Below are positions 50,342 through 58,460 of a stretch of 64,000 nucleotides of DNA, piece after piece. This DNA comes from JBMNGW01 sp050950025. GTDB taxonomy: Bacteria > Spirochaetota > Spirochaetia > Sphaerochaetales > Sphaerochaetaceae. The notes under the pieces were generated by a model. That model did no database searches, was not told the origin of the DNA, and worked only from the letters and a program-made list of their open reading frames with translations. The first letter of the stretch is position 1. Each line of letters begins with the position of its first letter. Position numbers and translations under genes: made by a program. The DNA lies in the NCBI GenBank assembly GCA_050950025.1, contig JBMNGW010000009.1, forward strand, positions 76,328 through 140,327, read 5' to 3'.

Positions 50342-51256
50342 ATGAAGAAGAGTGCACATCTCACCTACGTCTTAGCGTTAATTACTGTTGCCCTTTGGTC
50401 GACTGGGTTCGTCTTTACCCGTATTGCGGTAGCCCATGTCTCCCCCATTCCCCTTTCTCTTATCCGCTTCCTCTTTGCTGCTATCCCTTTGCTAATCGTC
50501 GGCTTTTACAAAAAGGTGGGATTGCCCAAGCTCAAAGATTGGCCGCTCTTTTTACTTATGGGGTTCATCGGATTCTCTTTTTATCAAACGCTTTTTAACT
50601 TCGCTATGCTAAGCATCAGTGCAGCTGTTTCCAGTGTCGTTATATCAACGGTTCCTATTATGGCGGCCTTTTTTGCTTCATTGCTGTTTAAAGAAAAGCT
50701 GGGGAAAGTAGGTTGGCTGGCTATTTGTATTGAATTTTTTGGGATTGCCATTTTAGCGTTATGGAAACGGGAAGTTGCTTTGGGTAAAGGCTTTATTCTC
50801 ATATTATTGGCAGCTCCCTGTTTTGCCGCTTATAATTTGCTCCAACGTTTTAGCACAAAAGAGTACACCGCTTTACAATCTACCATCTGGACGCTGATCA
50901 GCGCAGCTCTTCTTATGATCGGCTTTATCAAACCATCATTACAAGAGATTGTTGATGCACCGTGGCAAGCGGTGGCAGCAATTGCTTTTTTGGGAGCCGT
51001 TACCAGTGCTTTGGGGATTCTAATGTGGAGTACGGCCCTCTCAATGGCCAACCAAATCAGTGATGTCACCAACTTTATGTTCATCACCCCGCTGTTCACC
51101 GCTGCTTTGGAAATTGCTCTTATTGGTGAATACCCTGATGGCGGCACCATTGTGGGAGGGCTTATTATCCTCTTGGGAGTTGCCCTATTTAACAACCGCC
51201 ACAGATTCAATGCCGGCTTAAAAGCCACCGTTGCAATGGACATCACAAACGATTAA
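50342..51256 (+). CDS. DMT/EamA-family transporter
   Basis: Drug/metabolite-type membrane protein of 304 residues made of two EamA repeats, about ten helices in total. ALITVALWSTGFVFTRIAV opens repeat 1 and APCFAAYNLLQRFS repeat 2, with APLFT-like TPLFTAALE near the end. Usual role is export of amino acids or other metabolites; the substrate is unknown. Starts at 50306 (TTG), 50327 and 50342 (ATG) are possible; MKKSAHLTY at 50342 best fits family N-termini, though no ribosome site is clear. Confidence 0.85.
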   Translation: MKKSAHLTYVLALITVALWSTGFVFTRIAVAHVSPIPLSLIRFLFAAIPLLIVGFYKKVGLPKLKDWPLFLLMGFIGFSFYQTLFNFAMLSISAAVSSVVISTVPIMAAFFASLLFKEKLGKVGWLAICIEFFGIAILALWKREVALGKGFILILLAAPCFAAYNLLQRFSTKEYTALQSTIWTLISAALLMIGFIKPSLQEIVDAPWQAVAAIAFLGAVTSALGILMWSTALSMANQISDVTNFMFITPLFTAALEIALIGEYPDGGTIVGGLIILLGVALFNNRHRFNAGLKATVAMDITND

Positions 51257-51294
51257 CCTCTTCACAACGAGTATCGGTTCTGTTACCATAAGGC

Positions 51295-51774
51295 ATGGAA
51301 AATTTTTACCAACTCTATCCTATGGCAGTCGGTGAAATTCTTATAGCCGAGAAGGGGGGCTTTGTTACCGATGTCGGTCCAACAAAGAACTACACCCTCC
51401 CGTTTAAGGGAACCAGAAAAGAAACTTCACTGCTTAAAAGAACATACGAACAACTTGATCAATTTTTCAAAGGCGAGCGGCAAGAATTTGATGTGCCGCT
51501 AAAAACTGAGGGAACTGTATTTCAGCAAAGTGTCTGGGAAGCCCTCAAACGCATCCCTTACGGCCAAACTCGCAGTTATAAAGAGATTGCCATTGCCATT
51601 GGCAATCCCAAGGCCATGCGGGCTGTGGGGATGGCTAATAACCGCAACCCCATCTCATTTATTATCCCCTGTCACCGCGTTATCGGAGCTGACGGCTCGC
51701 TTGTCGGTTATGGCGGGGGGCTGGAGATGAAAGTTTGGCTGCTCAATTTAGAAAAACAGGTTAAGGGGCACTAG
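51295..51774 (+). CDS. ogt: Methylated-DNA-protein-cysteine methyltransferase
   Basis: Suicide repair protein removing methyl groups from O6-methylguanine, 159 residues. The acceptor Cys is in FIIPCHRVIGADGSLVGYGGG, and the helix-turn-helix region KRIPYGQTRSYKEIA precedes it. Length and the absence of an Ada N-terminal domain make it Ogt-type. The end overlaps the convergent flavodoxin gene by 14 bases. Confidence 0.95.
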   Translation: MENFYQLYPMAVGEILIAEKGGFVTDVGPTKNYTLPFKGTRKETSLLKRTYEQLDQFFKGERQEFDVPLKTEGTVFQQSVWEALKRIPYGQTRSYKEIAIAIGNPKAMRAVGMANNRNPISFIIPCHRVIGADGSLVGYGGGLEMKVWLLNLEKQVKGH

Positions 51775-52186
51775 CAAAGCGATAGCCAAATTCGCGGCAC
51801 TCCAAAGCATCATCAGAAGGCTCATCTAAGATTGCCAGCCCCTGTTCAAATACCTGCACACCGTTAGCCCGCACCCGTCTCTCCCACTCTCTCATATACT
51901 CTCCCCCGCCCCAGCCGTAGGAGCCAAAAAGGGCTACCAGTTTATGGCCCACCATTTTTTCCAGCTCGTTGTAGTAGGGGAGAAATTCCAGCTCTTCAAG
52001 TTCTTCGCCTCCGGAGGCCGGACACCCAAAAGCGTAGCGGTCATAGGCTAAAAAGGTTTGCTTGTCCCACTGGCTGATGGGAATAAGGTCGACTTGGGCT
52101 CCTGTTAAGCGAGCTCCCTCTGCAATGAGTGAGGCCATTGCTTCAGTATTTCCCGTGCCGCTCCAATATGTTATTGCGATGCGCAT
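51761..52186 (-). CDS. Flavodoxin
   Basis: Short-chain FMN electron carrier of 141 residues. The FMN phosphate loop is YWSGTGNTEAMA, the 50s/60s loop FGCPASGGEELE and the 90s loop FGSYGWGGGEYMREWE, all typical. The ATG at 52186 is preferred because TAGGAG lies 8 bases upstream; an ATG at 52192 is too close. It is downstream of the pirin gene on the same strand. Confidence 0.94.
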   Translation of the reverse strand: MRIAITYWSGTGNTEAMASLIAEGARLTGAQVDLIPISQWDKQTFLAYDRYAFGCPASGGEELEELEFLPYYNELEKMVGHKLVALFGSYGWGGGEYMREWERRVRANGVQVFEQGLAILDEPSDDALECREFGYRFASAP

Positions 52187-52246
52187 AAGCATGACTCCTA
52201 TTGATGTCGTTTCATAAGGTAGGCCTGCACTCTGCGCAGCGTCAAG

Positions 52247-53086
52247 CTAATGCCCTTTGATAAACGTCCCCTCGTCCAGCTCTCTGAAAGCCAATGCCAG
52301 CTCTTCGCGTGTATTCATCACAATCGGTCCGCCCCAAGCCACCGGTTCGTTTAAAGGCAATGCCGAAAACAGGAGTAGTCTCAACCCCGCATCACCGGCG
52401 GTAAAATGAATCCGATCGCCATCGACAAGCAACGCGGCTCGGTGGGAGAAGATTTCTTGTCCGCTCTCATCCAACACACCAGAACCTGATACCAAGTAGC
52501 AAAAAACCGTATTTTTGGGATCAACTGCCAAAGACCAGCTCGCAAGAGCTTTTATTTCAACATCCAAATAGAGTGTTTTAACATAATCGCCGGCAAATTT
52601 TCCGCTTGTTCCTTTATACGAGCCACTAATAATTTTAACTGTCGAATTCTCATCGCTAACTACCGGAATCTTTGCTGCAGTAATATCTCGATAAGCTGGG
52701 GGGCACATTTTCTCTTTTTGCGGAAGGTTAATCCACAGCTGGGCCCCAAGTAAGCGCTCGGTAGCTTGAGGCATCTCTTGGTGGATAATACCGCTACCGG
52801 CAGTCATCCATTGGCAATCACCGTTGAGAATACTCCCTTTGTTTCCCAGCGAATCTCCATGTTCTATATCGCCTTCAATAAGGTAGGTAACAGTCTCAAT
52901 ACCCCGGTGGGGGTGCCAAGGAAACCCTTTTTCATAATCAGCGGGATCGTCGGCATCAAAGGCATCCAAAAGCAGAAAGGGATCAAACTTCTTTACATCA
53001 CCGCGACCGATAACCCGCACAAGCTTCACTCCGGCCCCATCATATTGGACGTTGCCACCGACAATACTTTCAACTTTACGTACCAT
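52247..53086 (-). CDS. Pirin-family protein
   Basis: Bicupin protein of 279 residues. The N-terminal cupin keeps the pirin signature FDPFLLLDAFDAD, FPWHPHRGIETVTY and the His/Glu metal ligands in GIIHQEMP. Some bacterial pirins oxidise quercetin; others are regulatory; no function can be fixed here. The ATG at 53086 sits 7 bases after AGGAGG. Divergent from superoxide reductase and upstream of flavodoxin, which suggests a role under oxygen stress. Confidence 0.92.
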   Translation of the reverse strand: MVRKVESIVGGNVQYDGAGVKLVRVIGRGDVKKFDPFLLLDAFDADDPADYEKGFPWHPHRGIETVTYLIEGDIEHGDSLGNKGSILNGDCQWMTAGSGIIHQEMPQATERLLGAQLWINLPQKEKMCPPAYRDITAAKIPVVSDENSTVKIISGSYKGTSGKFAGDYVKTLYLDVEIKALASWSLAVDPKNTVFCYLVSGSGVLDESGQEIFSHRAALLVDGDRIHFTAGDAGLRLLLFSALPLNEPVAWGGPIVMNTREELALAFRELDEGTFIKGH

Positions 53087-53145
53087 AATCATGCCTCCTG
53101 TAAGGGGGCTTAGTATAGCATGGCTCGCTTATCAATAAAGCCTCT

Positions 53146-53173
53146 TTGTATCTTTTTGGGGATAGAGTATACT
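53146..53173 (+). promoter_or_regulatory. Superoxide reductase promoter
   Basis: TTGTAT (53146-53151), 16 bases, TATACT (53168-53173). The gene starts at 53207 after AAAGGAG. Confidence 0.6.
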
Positions 53174-53206
53174 AAAGGGGAATTCAACCTAATAAAGGAG
53201 CAGAAC

Positions 53207-53581
53207 ATGGAAGTTACATTTTATCTGTGCAACAAGTGCAAAAACGTAGTTGAACTGATTTATAACGGTGGCGGAGAGCTGGTATGTTGCGGTGAGCCGA
53301 TGGTAGAACTCAAAGCTAAAACAGCCGATGCGGCAACAGAGAAGCACGTGCCAGTGATGGAAAAGCAGGGAGCAAACATGCTGGTGAAAGTTGGTTCGAT
53401 TGACCACCCGATGAGCGAAGAGCACTACATCATGTGGATTGCAGCTGTCACCGAAAACGGCATTTTCCGCCAAAACCTCAAACCGGGACAAAGCCCCGAA
53501 GCTCTTTTCCCCGACTTAGGAAAAGTGGTGGCCCTTTACGAATATTGCAACATCCACGGTCTTTGGAAACTGCAGCTTTAA
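53207..53581 (+). CDS. dfx: Desulfoferrodoxin (superoxide reductase, class I)
   Basis: Reduces superoxide to peroxide without making oxygen, the normal defence of anaerobes. The 124-residue protein has an N-terminal desulforedoxin iron site (LCNKCKN and VCCGEPM, four Cys) and the catalytic centre with His in EKHVPVME, SIDHPMSEEHYIMW and the Cys and His in YCNIHGLWK. Both centres are complete. It has its own promoter and a terminator. Confidence 0.96.
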   Translation: MEVTFYLCNKCKNVVELIYNGGGELVCCGEPMVELKAKTADAATEKHVPVMEKQGANMLVKVGSIDHPMSEEHYIMWIAAVTENGIFRQNLKPGQSPEALFPDLGKVVALYEYCNIHGLWKLQL

Positions 53582-53600
53582 AAAAACTGCTTACTAGTAT

Positions 53601-53628
53601 GCCGGCCTGAGTGCCGGCTCTTTTTTTT
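53601..53628 (+). terminator. Terminator after superoxide reductase
   Basis: GCCGGC pairs with GCCGGC around CTGAGT, then CTC-type base and a run of eight T. Confidence 0.82.
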
Positions 53629-53631
53629 GCC

Positions 53632-53659
53632 ATATATCGAGAAAAATTCATCGATATAT
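53632..53659. promoter_or_regulatory. Inverted repeat overlapping the marR2 promoter -35
   Basis: ATATATCGA and TCGATATAT are perfect 9-bp arms with a 10-base spacer. The right arm touches the -35 box, so a bound dimer could block or help polymerase. Confidence 0.5.
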
Positions 53660-53687
53660 TGACCAACAAACGTAATTTCCATATGAT
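53659..53687 (+). promoter_or_regulatory. Promoter of the MarR/CoA-disulfide-reductase operon
   Basis: TTGACC (53659-53664), 17 bases, TATGAT (53682-53687). Start expected at about 53694. Confidence 0.7.
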
Positions 53688-53698
53688 TGCCTCTGGGA

Positions 53699-53719
53699 AT
53701 AATTGCTCTTAGCAATTAT
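53699..53719. promoter_or_regulatory. Inverted repeat just below the start site, candidate MarR operator
   Basis: ATAATTGCT-CTT-AGCAATTAT has perfect 9-bp arms and lies about 5 bases after the expected transcript start, before the ribosome site. This is the usual place for autorepression by the MarR protein encoded next. Confidence 0.6.
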
Positions 53720-53730
53720 ATGGAGACACC

Positions 53731-54111
53731 ATGATTTATAGTCTATGTAATTTAAGAAAGCTCATTGTTGAACTACGGCAATTTGAACAGATGTTCAAAA
53801 AGGAGTGGAACCTCTCTTTAAACGAGGCAGTAGTCCTCTGTCAAACCAGCCAAGGGATGAATGAGCCGACAAAACTGGCCTCTCAAATGGAAATTTCCCC
53901 TTCCCGTTTAAGTCGCATTCTCCAAACACTGCAACAACGGGGATTGCTCAATCGCTCTGTTATCCCTCTTGATCGCAGAGGCGTCATCATTGAATTAACT
54001 TCTGATGGCATAGCTGTTGTGGAGCAGCTGCACTGCAGCTCCATTGCTCTACCTTCCCACATTGATCAGATATTGACGCACATGAACACCGGTGCAAAGG
54101 CAGGATTATAA
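53731..54111 (+). CDS. MarR-family regulator of the persulfide/CoA-disulfide operon
   Basis: Winged-helix protein of 126 residues. The DNA-binding helix region is LASQMEISPSRLSRILQTLQQRG, with a wing around PLDRRGVIIELTSDG. It contains three or four cysteines (YSLCNLRK, VVLCQTS, QLHCSS), which would allow thiol or persulfide sensing, but this is inference. The stop is followed immediately by the start of the next gene, so the two are translated together. Confidence 0.9.
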   Translation: MIYSLCNLRKLIVELRQFEQMFKKEWNLSLNEAVVLCQTSQGMNEPTKLASQMEISPSRLSRILQTLQQRGLLNRSVIPLDRRGVIIELTSDGIAVVEQLHCSSIALPSHIDQILTHMNTGAKAGL

Positions 54112-56580
54112 ATGAATACCTACGTTATTGTCGGCGGAGTGGCCGGCGGAGCTGGAACGGCAGCACGACTAAGGCGCCTTGATGAAGAGGCTCGCATCAT
54201 TATTTTTGAGAAGGGAGAGCATATTAGCTACGCTAACTGTGGCCTTCCCTACTATGCCGGAGGGACTATCACAGAACGCTCTCGGCTTTTTGTAGTCACT
54301 TCTGAACGCTTTAGTGAAGTTTTTGGCATTGAAGTACGCACAAAATGTGAAGTCATCTCTATTAACCGAGAGAAGCAGATGGTTGTTGTGCGGGATTTGG
54401 TTAACGGGAAAGAGTTTGAGCAGTACTACGACACACTTGTTTTGAGCCCGGGAGCTGCACCTTTGCGCCCCCGCATTCAAGGCATTGATGATCCTGATAT
54501 CTTCATCCTTCGCTCAGTAGCCGATGTGGATGCCATTGTCAAAAAAGTGGAAGAGCAGCACACCCGCCGGGCTGTGGTTGTCGGCGGTGGATTCATCGGT
54601 TTGGAAATGGCTGAAAACCTCAAAGAACGGGGCCTAAAAGTCACGTTAGTGGAAGCTCTTGATCAAGTAATGAATGTTCTCGATTATGATTTGGCAGCCA
54701 GTGTACAACAACACCTGCGGGAAAAAGGGGTGAACCTCTACCTCAAAGACCCCGTAAAAGGGTTTGAACGGACCAAAGGAGAGTTGGCAGTCACCCTAGA
54801 ATCAGGCACAGTCATCACCACCGATTTAGTTATTCTTTCCATCGGAGTCAAACCCGATACAAAGTTAGCCCATGATGCCAATCTGAAGTTGGGAACAAAC
54901 GGAGCCATTTCCGTTGATTCCTTTTTTACCACCAGCGATCCGCATATCAAAGCAGTCGGCGATGCCATCGAATATCCCAGTCCTTTTACCAAAAAACCGG
55001 TGACTATCCCCTTAGCAGGACCGGCTAACAAGCAGGCGCGCCTGTGTGCCGATGCCATTGTGAACGGCTCAGCTCGTCCGTACAAAGGGACAATTGCTAC
55101 CAGCATCGCCAAAGTGTTCGATTTGACAGCCGGCTCGACGGGAATGACAAGTAAACAGTTAGAAAAAGCCCAGATTCCCTTTGCTCAAGCTATTACCCAT
55201 GGAGGCAGTCACGCCGGCTATTATCCTAACTCGCTGCAGCTGACCGTTAAGATTCTCTACGATCCCAAAACCGGACTGCTTTACGGCGGGCAGTCGGTTG
55301 GGTTTGCCGGAGTCGACAAACGAATCGATGTGTTGGCTGCCTTTATTGCCAAAGAAGGGACTGTGGATGATCTTGCCGAGTTTGAACAAGCCTACGCTCC
55401 CCCCTTCTCCAGTGCCAAAGATCCACTGAATATGGTGGGCTTTATTGCCCAAAACGGAATGGACGGCATCAGCCGTCCCATTAGCTTGGCAACATTTGCC
55501 TCCTTGCAAGAAAAAGGGGCTTTCATTCTTGATGTCCGCTCCGAAGAGGAGTTTGATTTGGGAGCCGTTGAAGGGGCCGTTAATATTCCCCATACCCAAA
55601 TCAGAGAGCGCAAAGGGGAAATCCCTGCCGACCGGCCCATTATTTTATACTGCGCCGTAGGATTAAGGGGCTATTTGGCAGAAAGAATTCTCCGTCAGCA
55701 AGGCTTTGGCGAAGTCTATAACCTTACCGGCGGGTACAAAAGCTGGCAGGTTGTCCATAATGAGCTGCATGCCCTCGAAAATCCCGAAGAGGCACGTATT
55801 GCCTACTCAACTCTCTATACCGAAGAAGACGACGGCAGTCCCCGAGTTCCACAATCCGATTCCATTGCTTTGATTGATGCTTGCGGCTTGCAGTGTCCCG
55901 GGCCGATTCTTACCATGAAAAAAGCCATTGATGCCTTGCGTCCCGGCGATTTTCTCCGTGTTTTGGCTACCGATCCGGGCTTTCAAAAAGATGTTCAATC
56001 TTGGAGCAAACTGACAGGCAACCGCCTTGTCCATATGGAAGTGAAAGAGGGAACCATTGAGGCTCTGATCGAAAAGGGATCGGGAGTGAAAAGTGCACCA
56101 ACTGGGCACAAAGAAGGAGCCTCTCTTATTGTGTTCTCCAATTCGATGGACAGAGTCTTAGCTGCCTTTGTGCTGGCCAACGGCGCTGCTGCCACCGGAC
56201 AGGAAGTGACCATGTTTTTCACCTTCTGGGGTTTGACAGTCCTCAGGACCAAACATACAGGCAAAGTAAAGAAAGACTTTATGGGCAAGATGTTTGGTAT
56301 GATGCTGCCTAAAGGGATGGATGATCTTTCTCTTTCGCAGATTAACTTTGGCGGAATGGGGCCCAAGCTGATGAGTCGGAGAATGCGCCAAAAGCAAGTT
56401 GATCAAATTCGCTCCATGTACACTCAAGCCCGTATGGCAGGAGTGCGGATGGTTGCCTGTCAAATGTCGATGGACATTATGGGTATCAGCGACAAAGAGC
56501 TGCTGGAAGGGATTGAAATTGGCGGAGTTGCCACTTACTACGAGGCTGCCAGCACCAGCGGGACCAATCTGTTTATTTGA
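54112..56580 (+). CDS. CoA-disulfide/persulfide reductase-like flavoprotein fused to rhodanese, TusA and DsrE domains
   Basis: Four-domain protein of 822 residues. Residues about 1-450 form a pyridine-nucleotide-disulfide oxidoreductase of the CoA-disulfide-reductase type: IVGGVAGGAGTAARLRR for FAD, the single active Cys43 in SYANCGLPYYAGG and VVVGGGFIGLEMAE for NAD(P)H. Then a rhodanese domain (about 460-550) with active Cys in LYCAVGLRG near 513, a TusA domain (about 588-655) with CGLQCPGPIL, and a DsrE-like domain (about 665-822). Likely job: reduce and pass on persulfide sulfur. Each active residue seen is intact. Confidence 0.93.
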   Translation: MNTYVIVGGVAGGAGTAARLRRLDEEARIIIFEKGEHISYANCGLPYYAGGTITERSRLFVVTSERFSEVFGIEVRTKCEVISINREKQMVVVRDLVNGKEFEQYYDTLVLSPGAAPLRPRIQGIDDPDIFILRSVADVDAIVKKVEEQHTRRAVVVGGGFIGLEMAENLKERGLKVTLVEALDQVMNVLDYDLAASVQQHLREKGVNLYLKDPVKGFERTKGELAVTLESGTVITTDLVILSIGVKPDTKLAHDANLKLGTNGAISVDSFFTTSDPHIKAVGDAIEYPSPFTKKPVTIPLAGPANKQARLCADAIVNGSARPYKGTIATSIAKVFDLTAGSTGMTSKQLEKAQIPFAQAITHGGSHAGYYPNSLQLTVKILYDPKTGLLYGGQSVGFAGVDKRIDVLAAFIAKEGTVDDLAEFEQAYAPPFSSAKDPLNMVGFIAQNGMDGISRPISLATFASLQEKGAFILDVRSEEEFDLGAVEGAVNIPHTQIRERKGEIPADRPIILYCAVGLRGYLAERILRQQGFGEVYNLTGGYKSWQVVHNELHALENPEEARIAYSTLYTEEDDGSPRVPQSDSIALIDACGLQCPGPILTMKKAIDALRPGDFLRVLATDPGFQKDVQSWSKLTGNRLVHMEVKEGTIEALIEKGSGVKSAPTGHKEGASLIVFSNSMDRVLAAFVLANGAAATGQEVTMFFTFWGLTVLRTKHTGKVKKDFMGKMFGMMLPKGMDDLSLSQINFGGMGPKLMSRRMRQKQVDQIRSMYTQARMAGVRMVACQMSMDIMGISDKELLEGIEIGGVATYYEAASTSGTNLFI

Positions 56581-56613
56581 ATTGTAGCCTATGGTATACT
56601 ACCTATGAGCTCA

Positions 56614-56643
56614 GGGAGGCTGTAACAGTCTCCCTCTCTTTTT
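56614..56643 (+). terminator. Hairpin before the aldo/keto reductase gene (terminator or attenuator)
   Basis: GGGAG-G-CTG pairs with CAG-T-CTCCC around TAA (9 positions, one G:U), followed by TCTCTTTTT. A TGGTATACT extended -10 lies just upstream at 56592-56600, so the hairpin may sit in the leader of the next gene. Confidence 0.6.
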
Positions 56644-56653
56644 GGAGGGTGGC

Positions 56654-57757
56654 ATGATTTACAGAGAATTCGGCAAAACAGGCAAAACAGTTTCAGCAGT
56701 AGGCTTTGGCGCCATGCGTTTTAAGCGTGAAGAGTACGAAAAAGGCGATTTCTCCACTTCAGCAAAGATTGTGCAACATGCCCATAAAAAGGGTGTTACC
56801 TATTTCGATACGGCTCCCGATTACTGTGATGGGCAAAGCGAAAACATCCTTGGTGAAGCTTTCAAACAGATGGAGCGCTCCTCTTTTTATGTCTCCACTA
56901 AATGCGGCTTACACAACGCCACAACAGCCGATAAAGCCCGTGCAATGGTTGAACAATCACTTACACGCATGGGGCTCGATTACATCGATTTTTATAGTAT
57001 GTGGTGCATCAAAACTCCCGAGGAGTACCGCGAAGTGTTGAAAAAAGGGGGCATTTACGAAGGAGCTCTTAAAGCTCAGCAGGAGGGACTGATTAAGCAT
57101 GTTTGCTTTACCACGCACCTTAGCGGTGAAGAAATTGCCGACGTCGCCCACGATGATCTTTTTGAAGCCGTTACGTTAGGGTACAACGCCATTAACTTTG
57201 CCTATCGCCAAAAAGGAATTGACGCCTGCTATGATGCGGGATTGGGTATTGTGACCATGAACCCTCTTGGAGGAGGCATTATTCCCCAGTATCCCGATTA
57301 TTTCTCCTTTTTACAACGTGGTGATGACTCATTAGTTGTATCGGCTTTGAAATTCATTCTCAGCCAAAACAAAGCCACAGTGGTACTACCGGGTATGAGT
57401 TCCATCCAAGAGGTAGATGAGAACGTGTTGGCTGCTGAGAATCTGCAAAGCTCCTCACAGAATATGCTCGATGAGATGGCAACTCACCTTAACACTGAAT
57501 TAAATACGCTGTGCACAACCTGTGCCTACTGCGATATGTGTCCCGAAGGTATTCCCATTCCCCGCCTTCTTGATTCTTATAATATGTACATCCTTACCAA
57601 TGGTGATAAAGACGCTTTATTTTCACGCATCAAAAACCACTGGGAAATTGATCCTCAATGGGCTGCAGCTTGTACTGCCTGCGGACAGTGCGAAACTCTG
57701 TGTACCCAAAAATTACCGATTATTGCCAGATTGGCGACCATCGCTGAATACCTGTAA
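56654..57757 (+). CDS. Aldo/keto reductase with C-terminal Fe-S domain
   Basis: 367-residue protein. Residues 1-270 are an aldo/keto reductase barrel (FGKTGKTVSAVGFGAMR, YFDTAPDYCDGQSE with catalytic Asp and Tyr, STKCGL). The C-terminal part has two ferredoxin-type cysteine groups, CTTCAYCDMCPEGIPIP and CTACGQCETLC. This joined form is common in anaerobes and of unknown substrate. The ATG at 56654 follows GGAGGG; a TTG four codons upstream is open. Confidence 0.92.
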   Translation: MIYREFGKTGKTVSAVGFGAMRFKREEYEKGDFSTSAKIVQHAHKKGVTYFDTAPDYCDGQSENILGEAFKQMERSSFYVSTKCGLHNATTADKARAMVEQSLTRMGLDYIDFYSMWCIKTPEEYREVLKKGGIYEGALKAQQEGLIKHVCFTTHLSGEEIADVAHDDLFEAVTLGYNAINFAYRQKGIDACYDAGLGIVTMNPLGGGIIPQYPDYFSFLQRGDDSLVVSALKFILSQNKATVVLPGMSSIQEVDENVLAAENLQSSSQNMLDEMATHLNTELNTLCTTCAYCDMCPEGIPIPRLLDSYNMYILTNGDKDALFSRIKNHWEIDPQWAAACTACGQCETLCTQKLPIIARLATIAEYL

Positions 57758-57760
57758 TCA

Positions 57761-57794
57761 AAAACGGCACCCCCACAATGGAAAGTGCCGTTTT
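57761..57794. terminator. Bidirectional terminator between aldo/keto reductase and rubrerythrin
   Basis: AAAACGGCAC and GTGCCGTTTT are perfect 10-bp arms around a 14-base loop, with T runs on both strands. It serves the two convergent genes. Confidence 0.8.
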
Positions 57795-57832
57795 AGTGGT
57801 GTTCATGCTTCTTTTACAGGAACACAGAAAGA

Positions 57833-58375
57833 CTAATAGTTGCGTGCTGCAATTTCAAAGTGAGCTTGCGGATGGTTGCACACAGGGCAAAGTTCGGGAG
57901 CTTTTTTACCGATATGGATGTGACCGCACACATTACACTTCCAAATTTGCTCGCCGTCTCTGGAAAAGACGATGCCCTCTTGAACATTCTTCATCAAAGC
58001 AAGATAACGAGCTTCGTGTTCTTTTTCAATTTTGGCAACTGCTTCAAAGAGAGCGGCAATTTTCTTAAAACCCTCTTCACGGGCATCTTTTGCCATACGG
58101 GCATACATGTCGGTCCACTCGTAGTGTTCGCCTTCGGCTGCCATTTTCAAATTGGTGGCAGTGTCGGCAAGGTCCCCTCCTTCCTGAAGAAGCTTGAACC
58201 AAATTTTGGCATGCTCTTTTTCGTTTCCGGCCGTCTCTTCAAACAGGTTGGCAATCTGAACGTACCCCTCTTTGCGGGCCTTGCTTGCCCAGTAGGTGTA
58301 CTTGTTTCTGGCCATCGATTCACCTGCAAAAGCCTCTTCCAGGTTCTTTTCAGTCTTTGTACCCTTCAAATCCAT
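57833..58375 (-). CDS. rbr: Rubrerythrin
   Basis: Peroxide-reducing non-haem iron protein of 180 residues. The N-terminal four-helix bundle carries the di-iron ligands in EEAFAGESMARNKY, NEKEHAKIW, EGEHYEWTDMY and KIEKEHEARY; the C-terminal rubredoxin centre is CNVCGHIHIG and CPVCNHPQAHFE. Complete and of normal length. The ATG at 58375 follows GGAGG. It would remove the peroxide made by superoxide reductase encoded nearby. Confidence 0.97.
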   Translation of the reverse strand: MDLKGTKTEKNLEEAFAGESMARNKYTYWASKARKEGYVQIANLFEETAGNEKEHAKIWFKLLQEGGDLADTATNLKMAAEGEHYEWTDMYARMAKDAREEGFKKIAALFEAVAKIEKEHEARYLALMKNVQEGIVFSRDGEQIWKCNVCGHIHIGKKAPELCPVCNHPQAHFEIAARNY

Positions 58376-58392
58376 GTATTCCTCCAAGAATA

Positions 58393-58422
58393 ATTATAGT
58401 GACTTCTCTGTATTGATTACAA
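58393..58422 (-). promoter_or_regulatory. Rubrerythrin promoter
   Basis: On the minus strand, -35 TTGTAA (58417-58422), 18 bases, -10 TATAAT (58393-58398). The -10 region CTATAATTATTCTTG resembles one half of a PerR/Fur box. Confidence 0.6.
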
Positions 58423-58460
58423 ATTATAGTATCATCTGTTGTTCGACGGTGCAACCGATA

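Noticed and set aside
49916..50359. 147-codon open frame on the minus strand
   Set aside because: It covers the glutaredoxin gene in antisense; the plus-strand gene has a strong ribosome site and a clear active-site motif.
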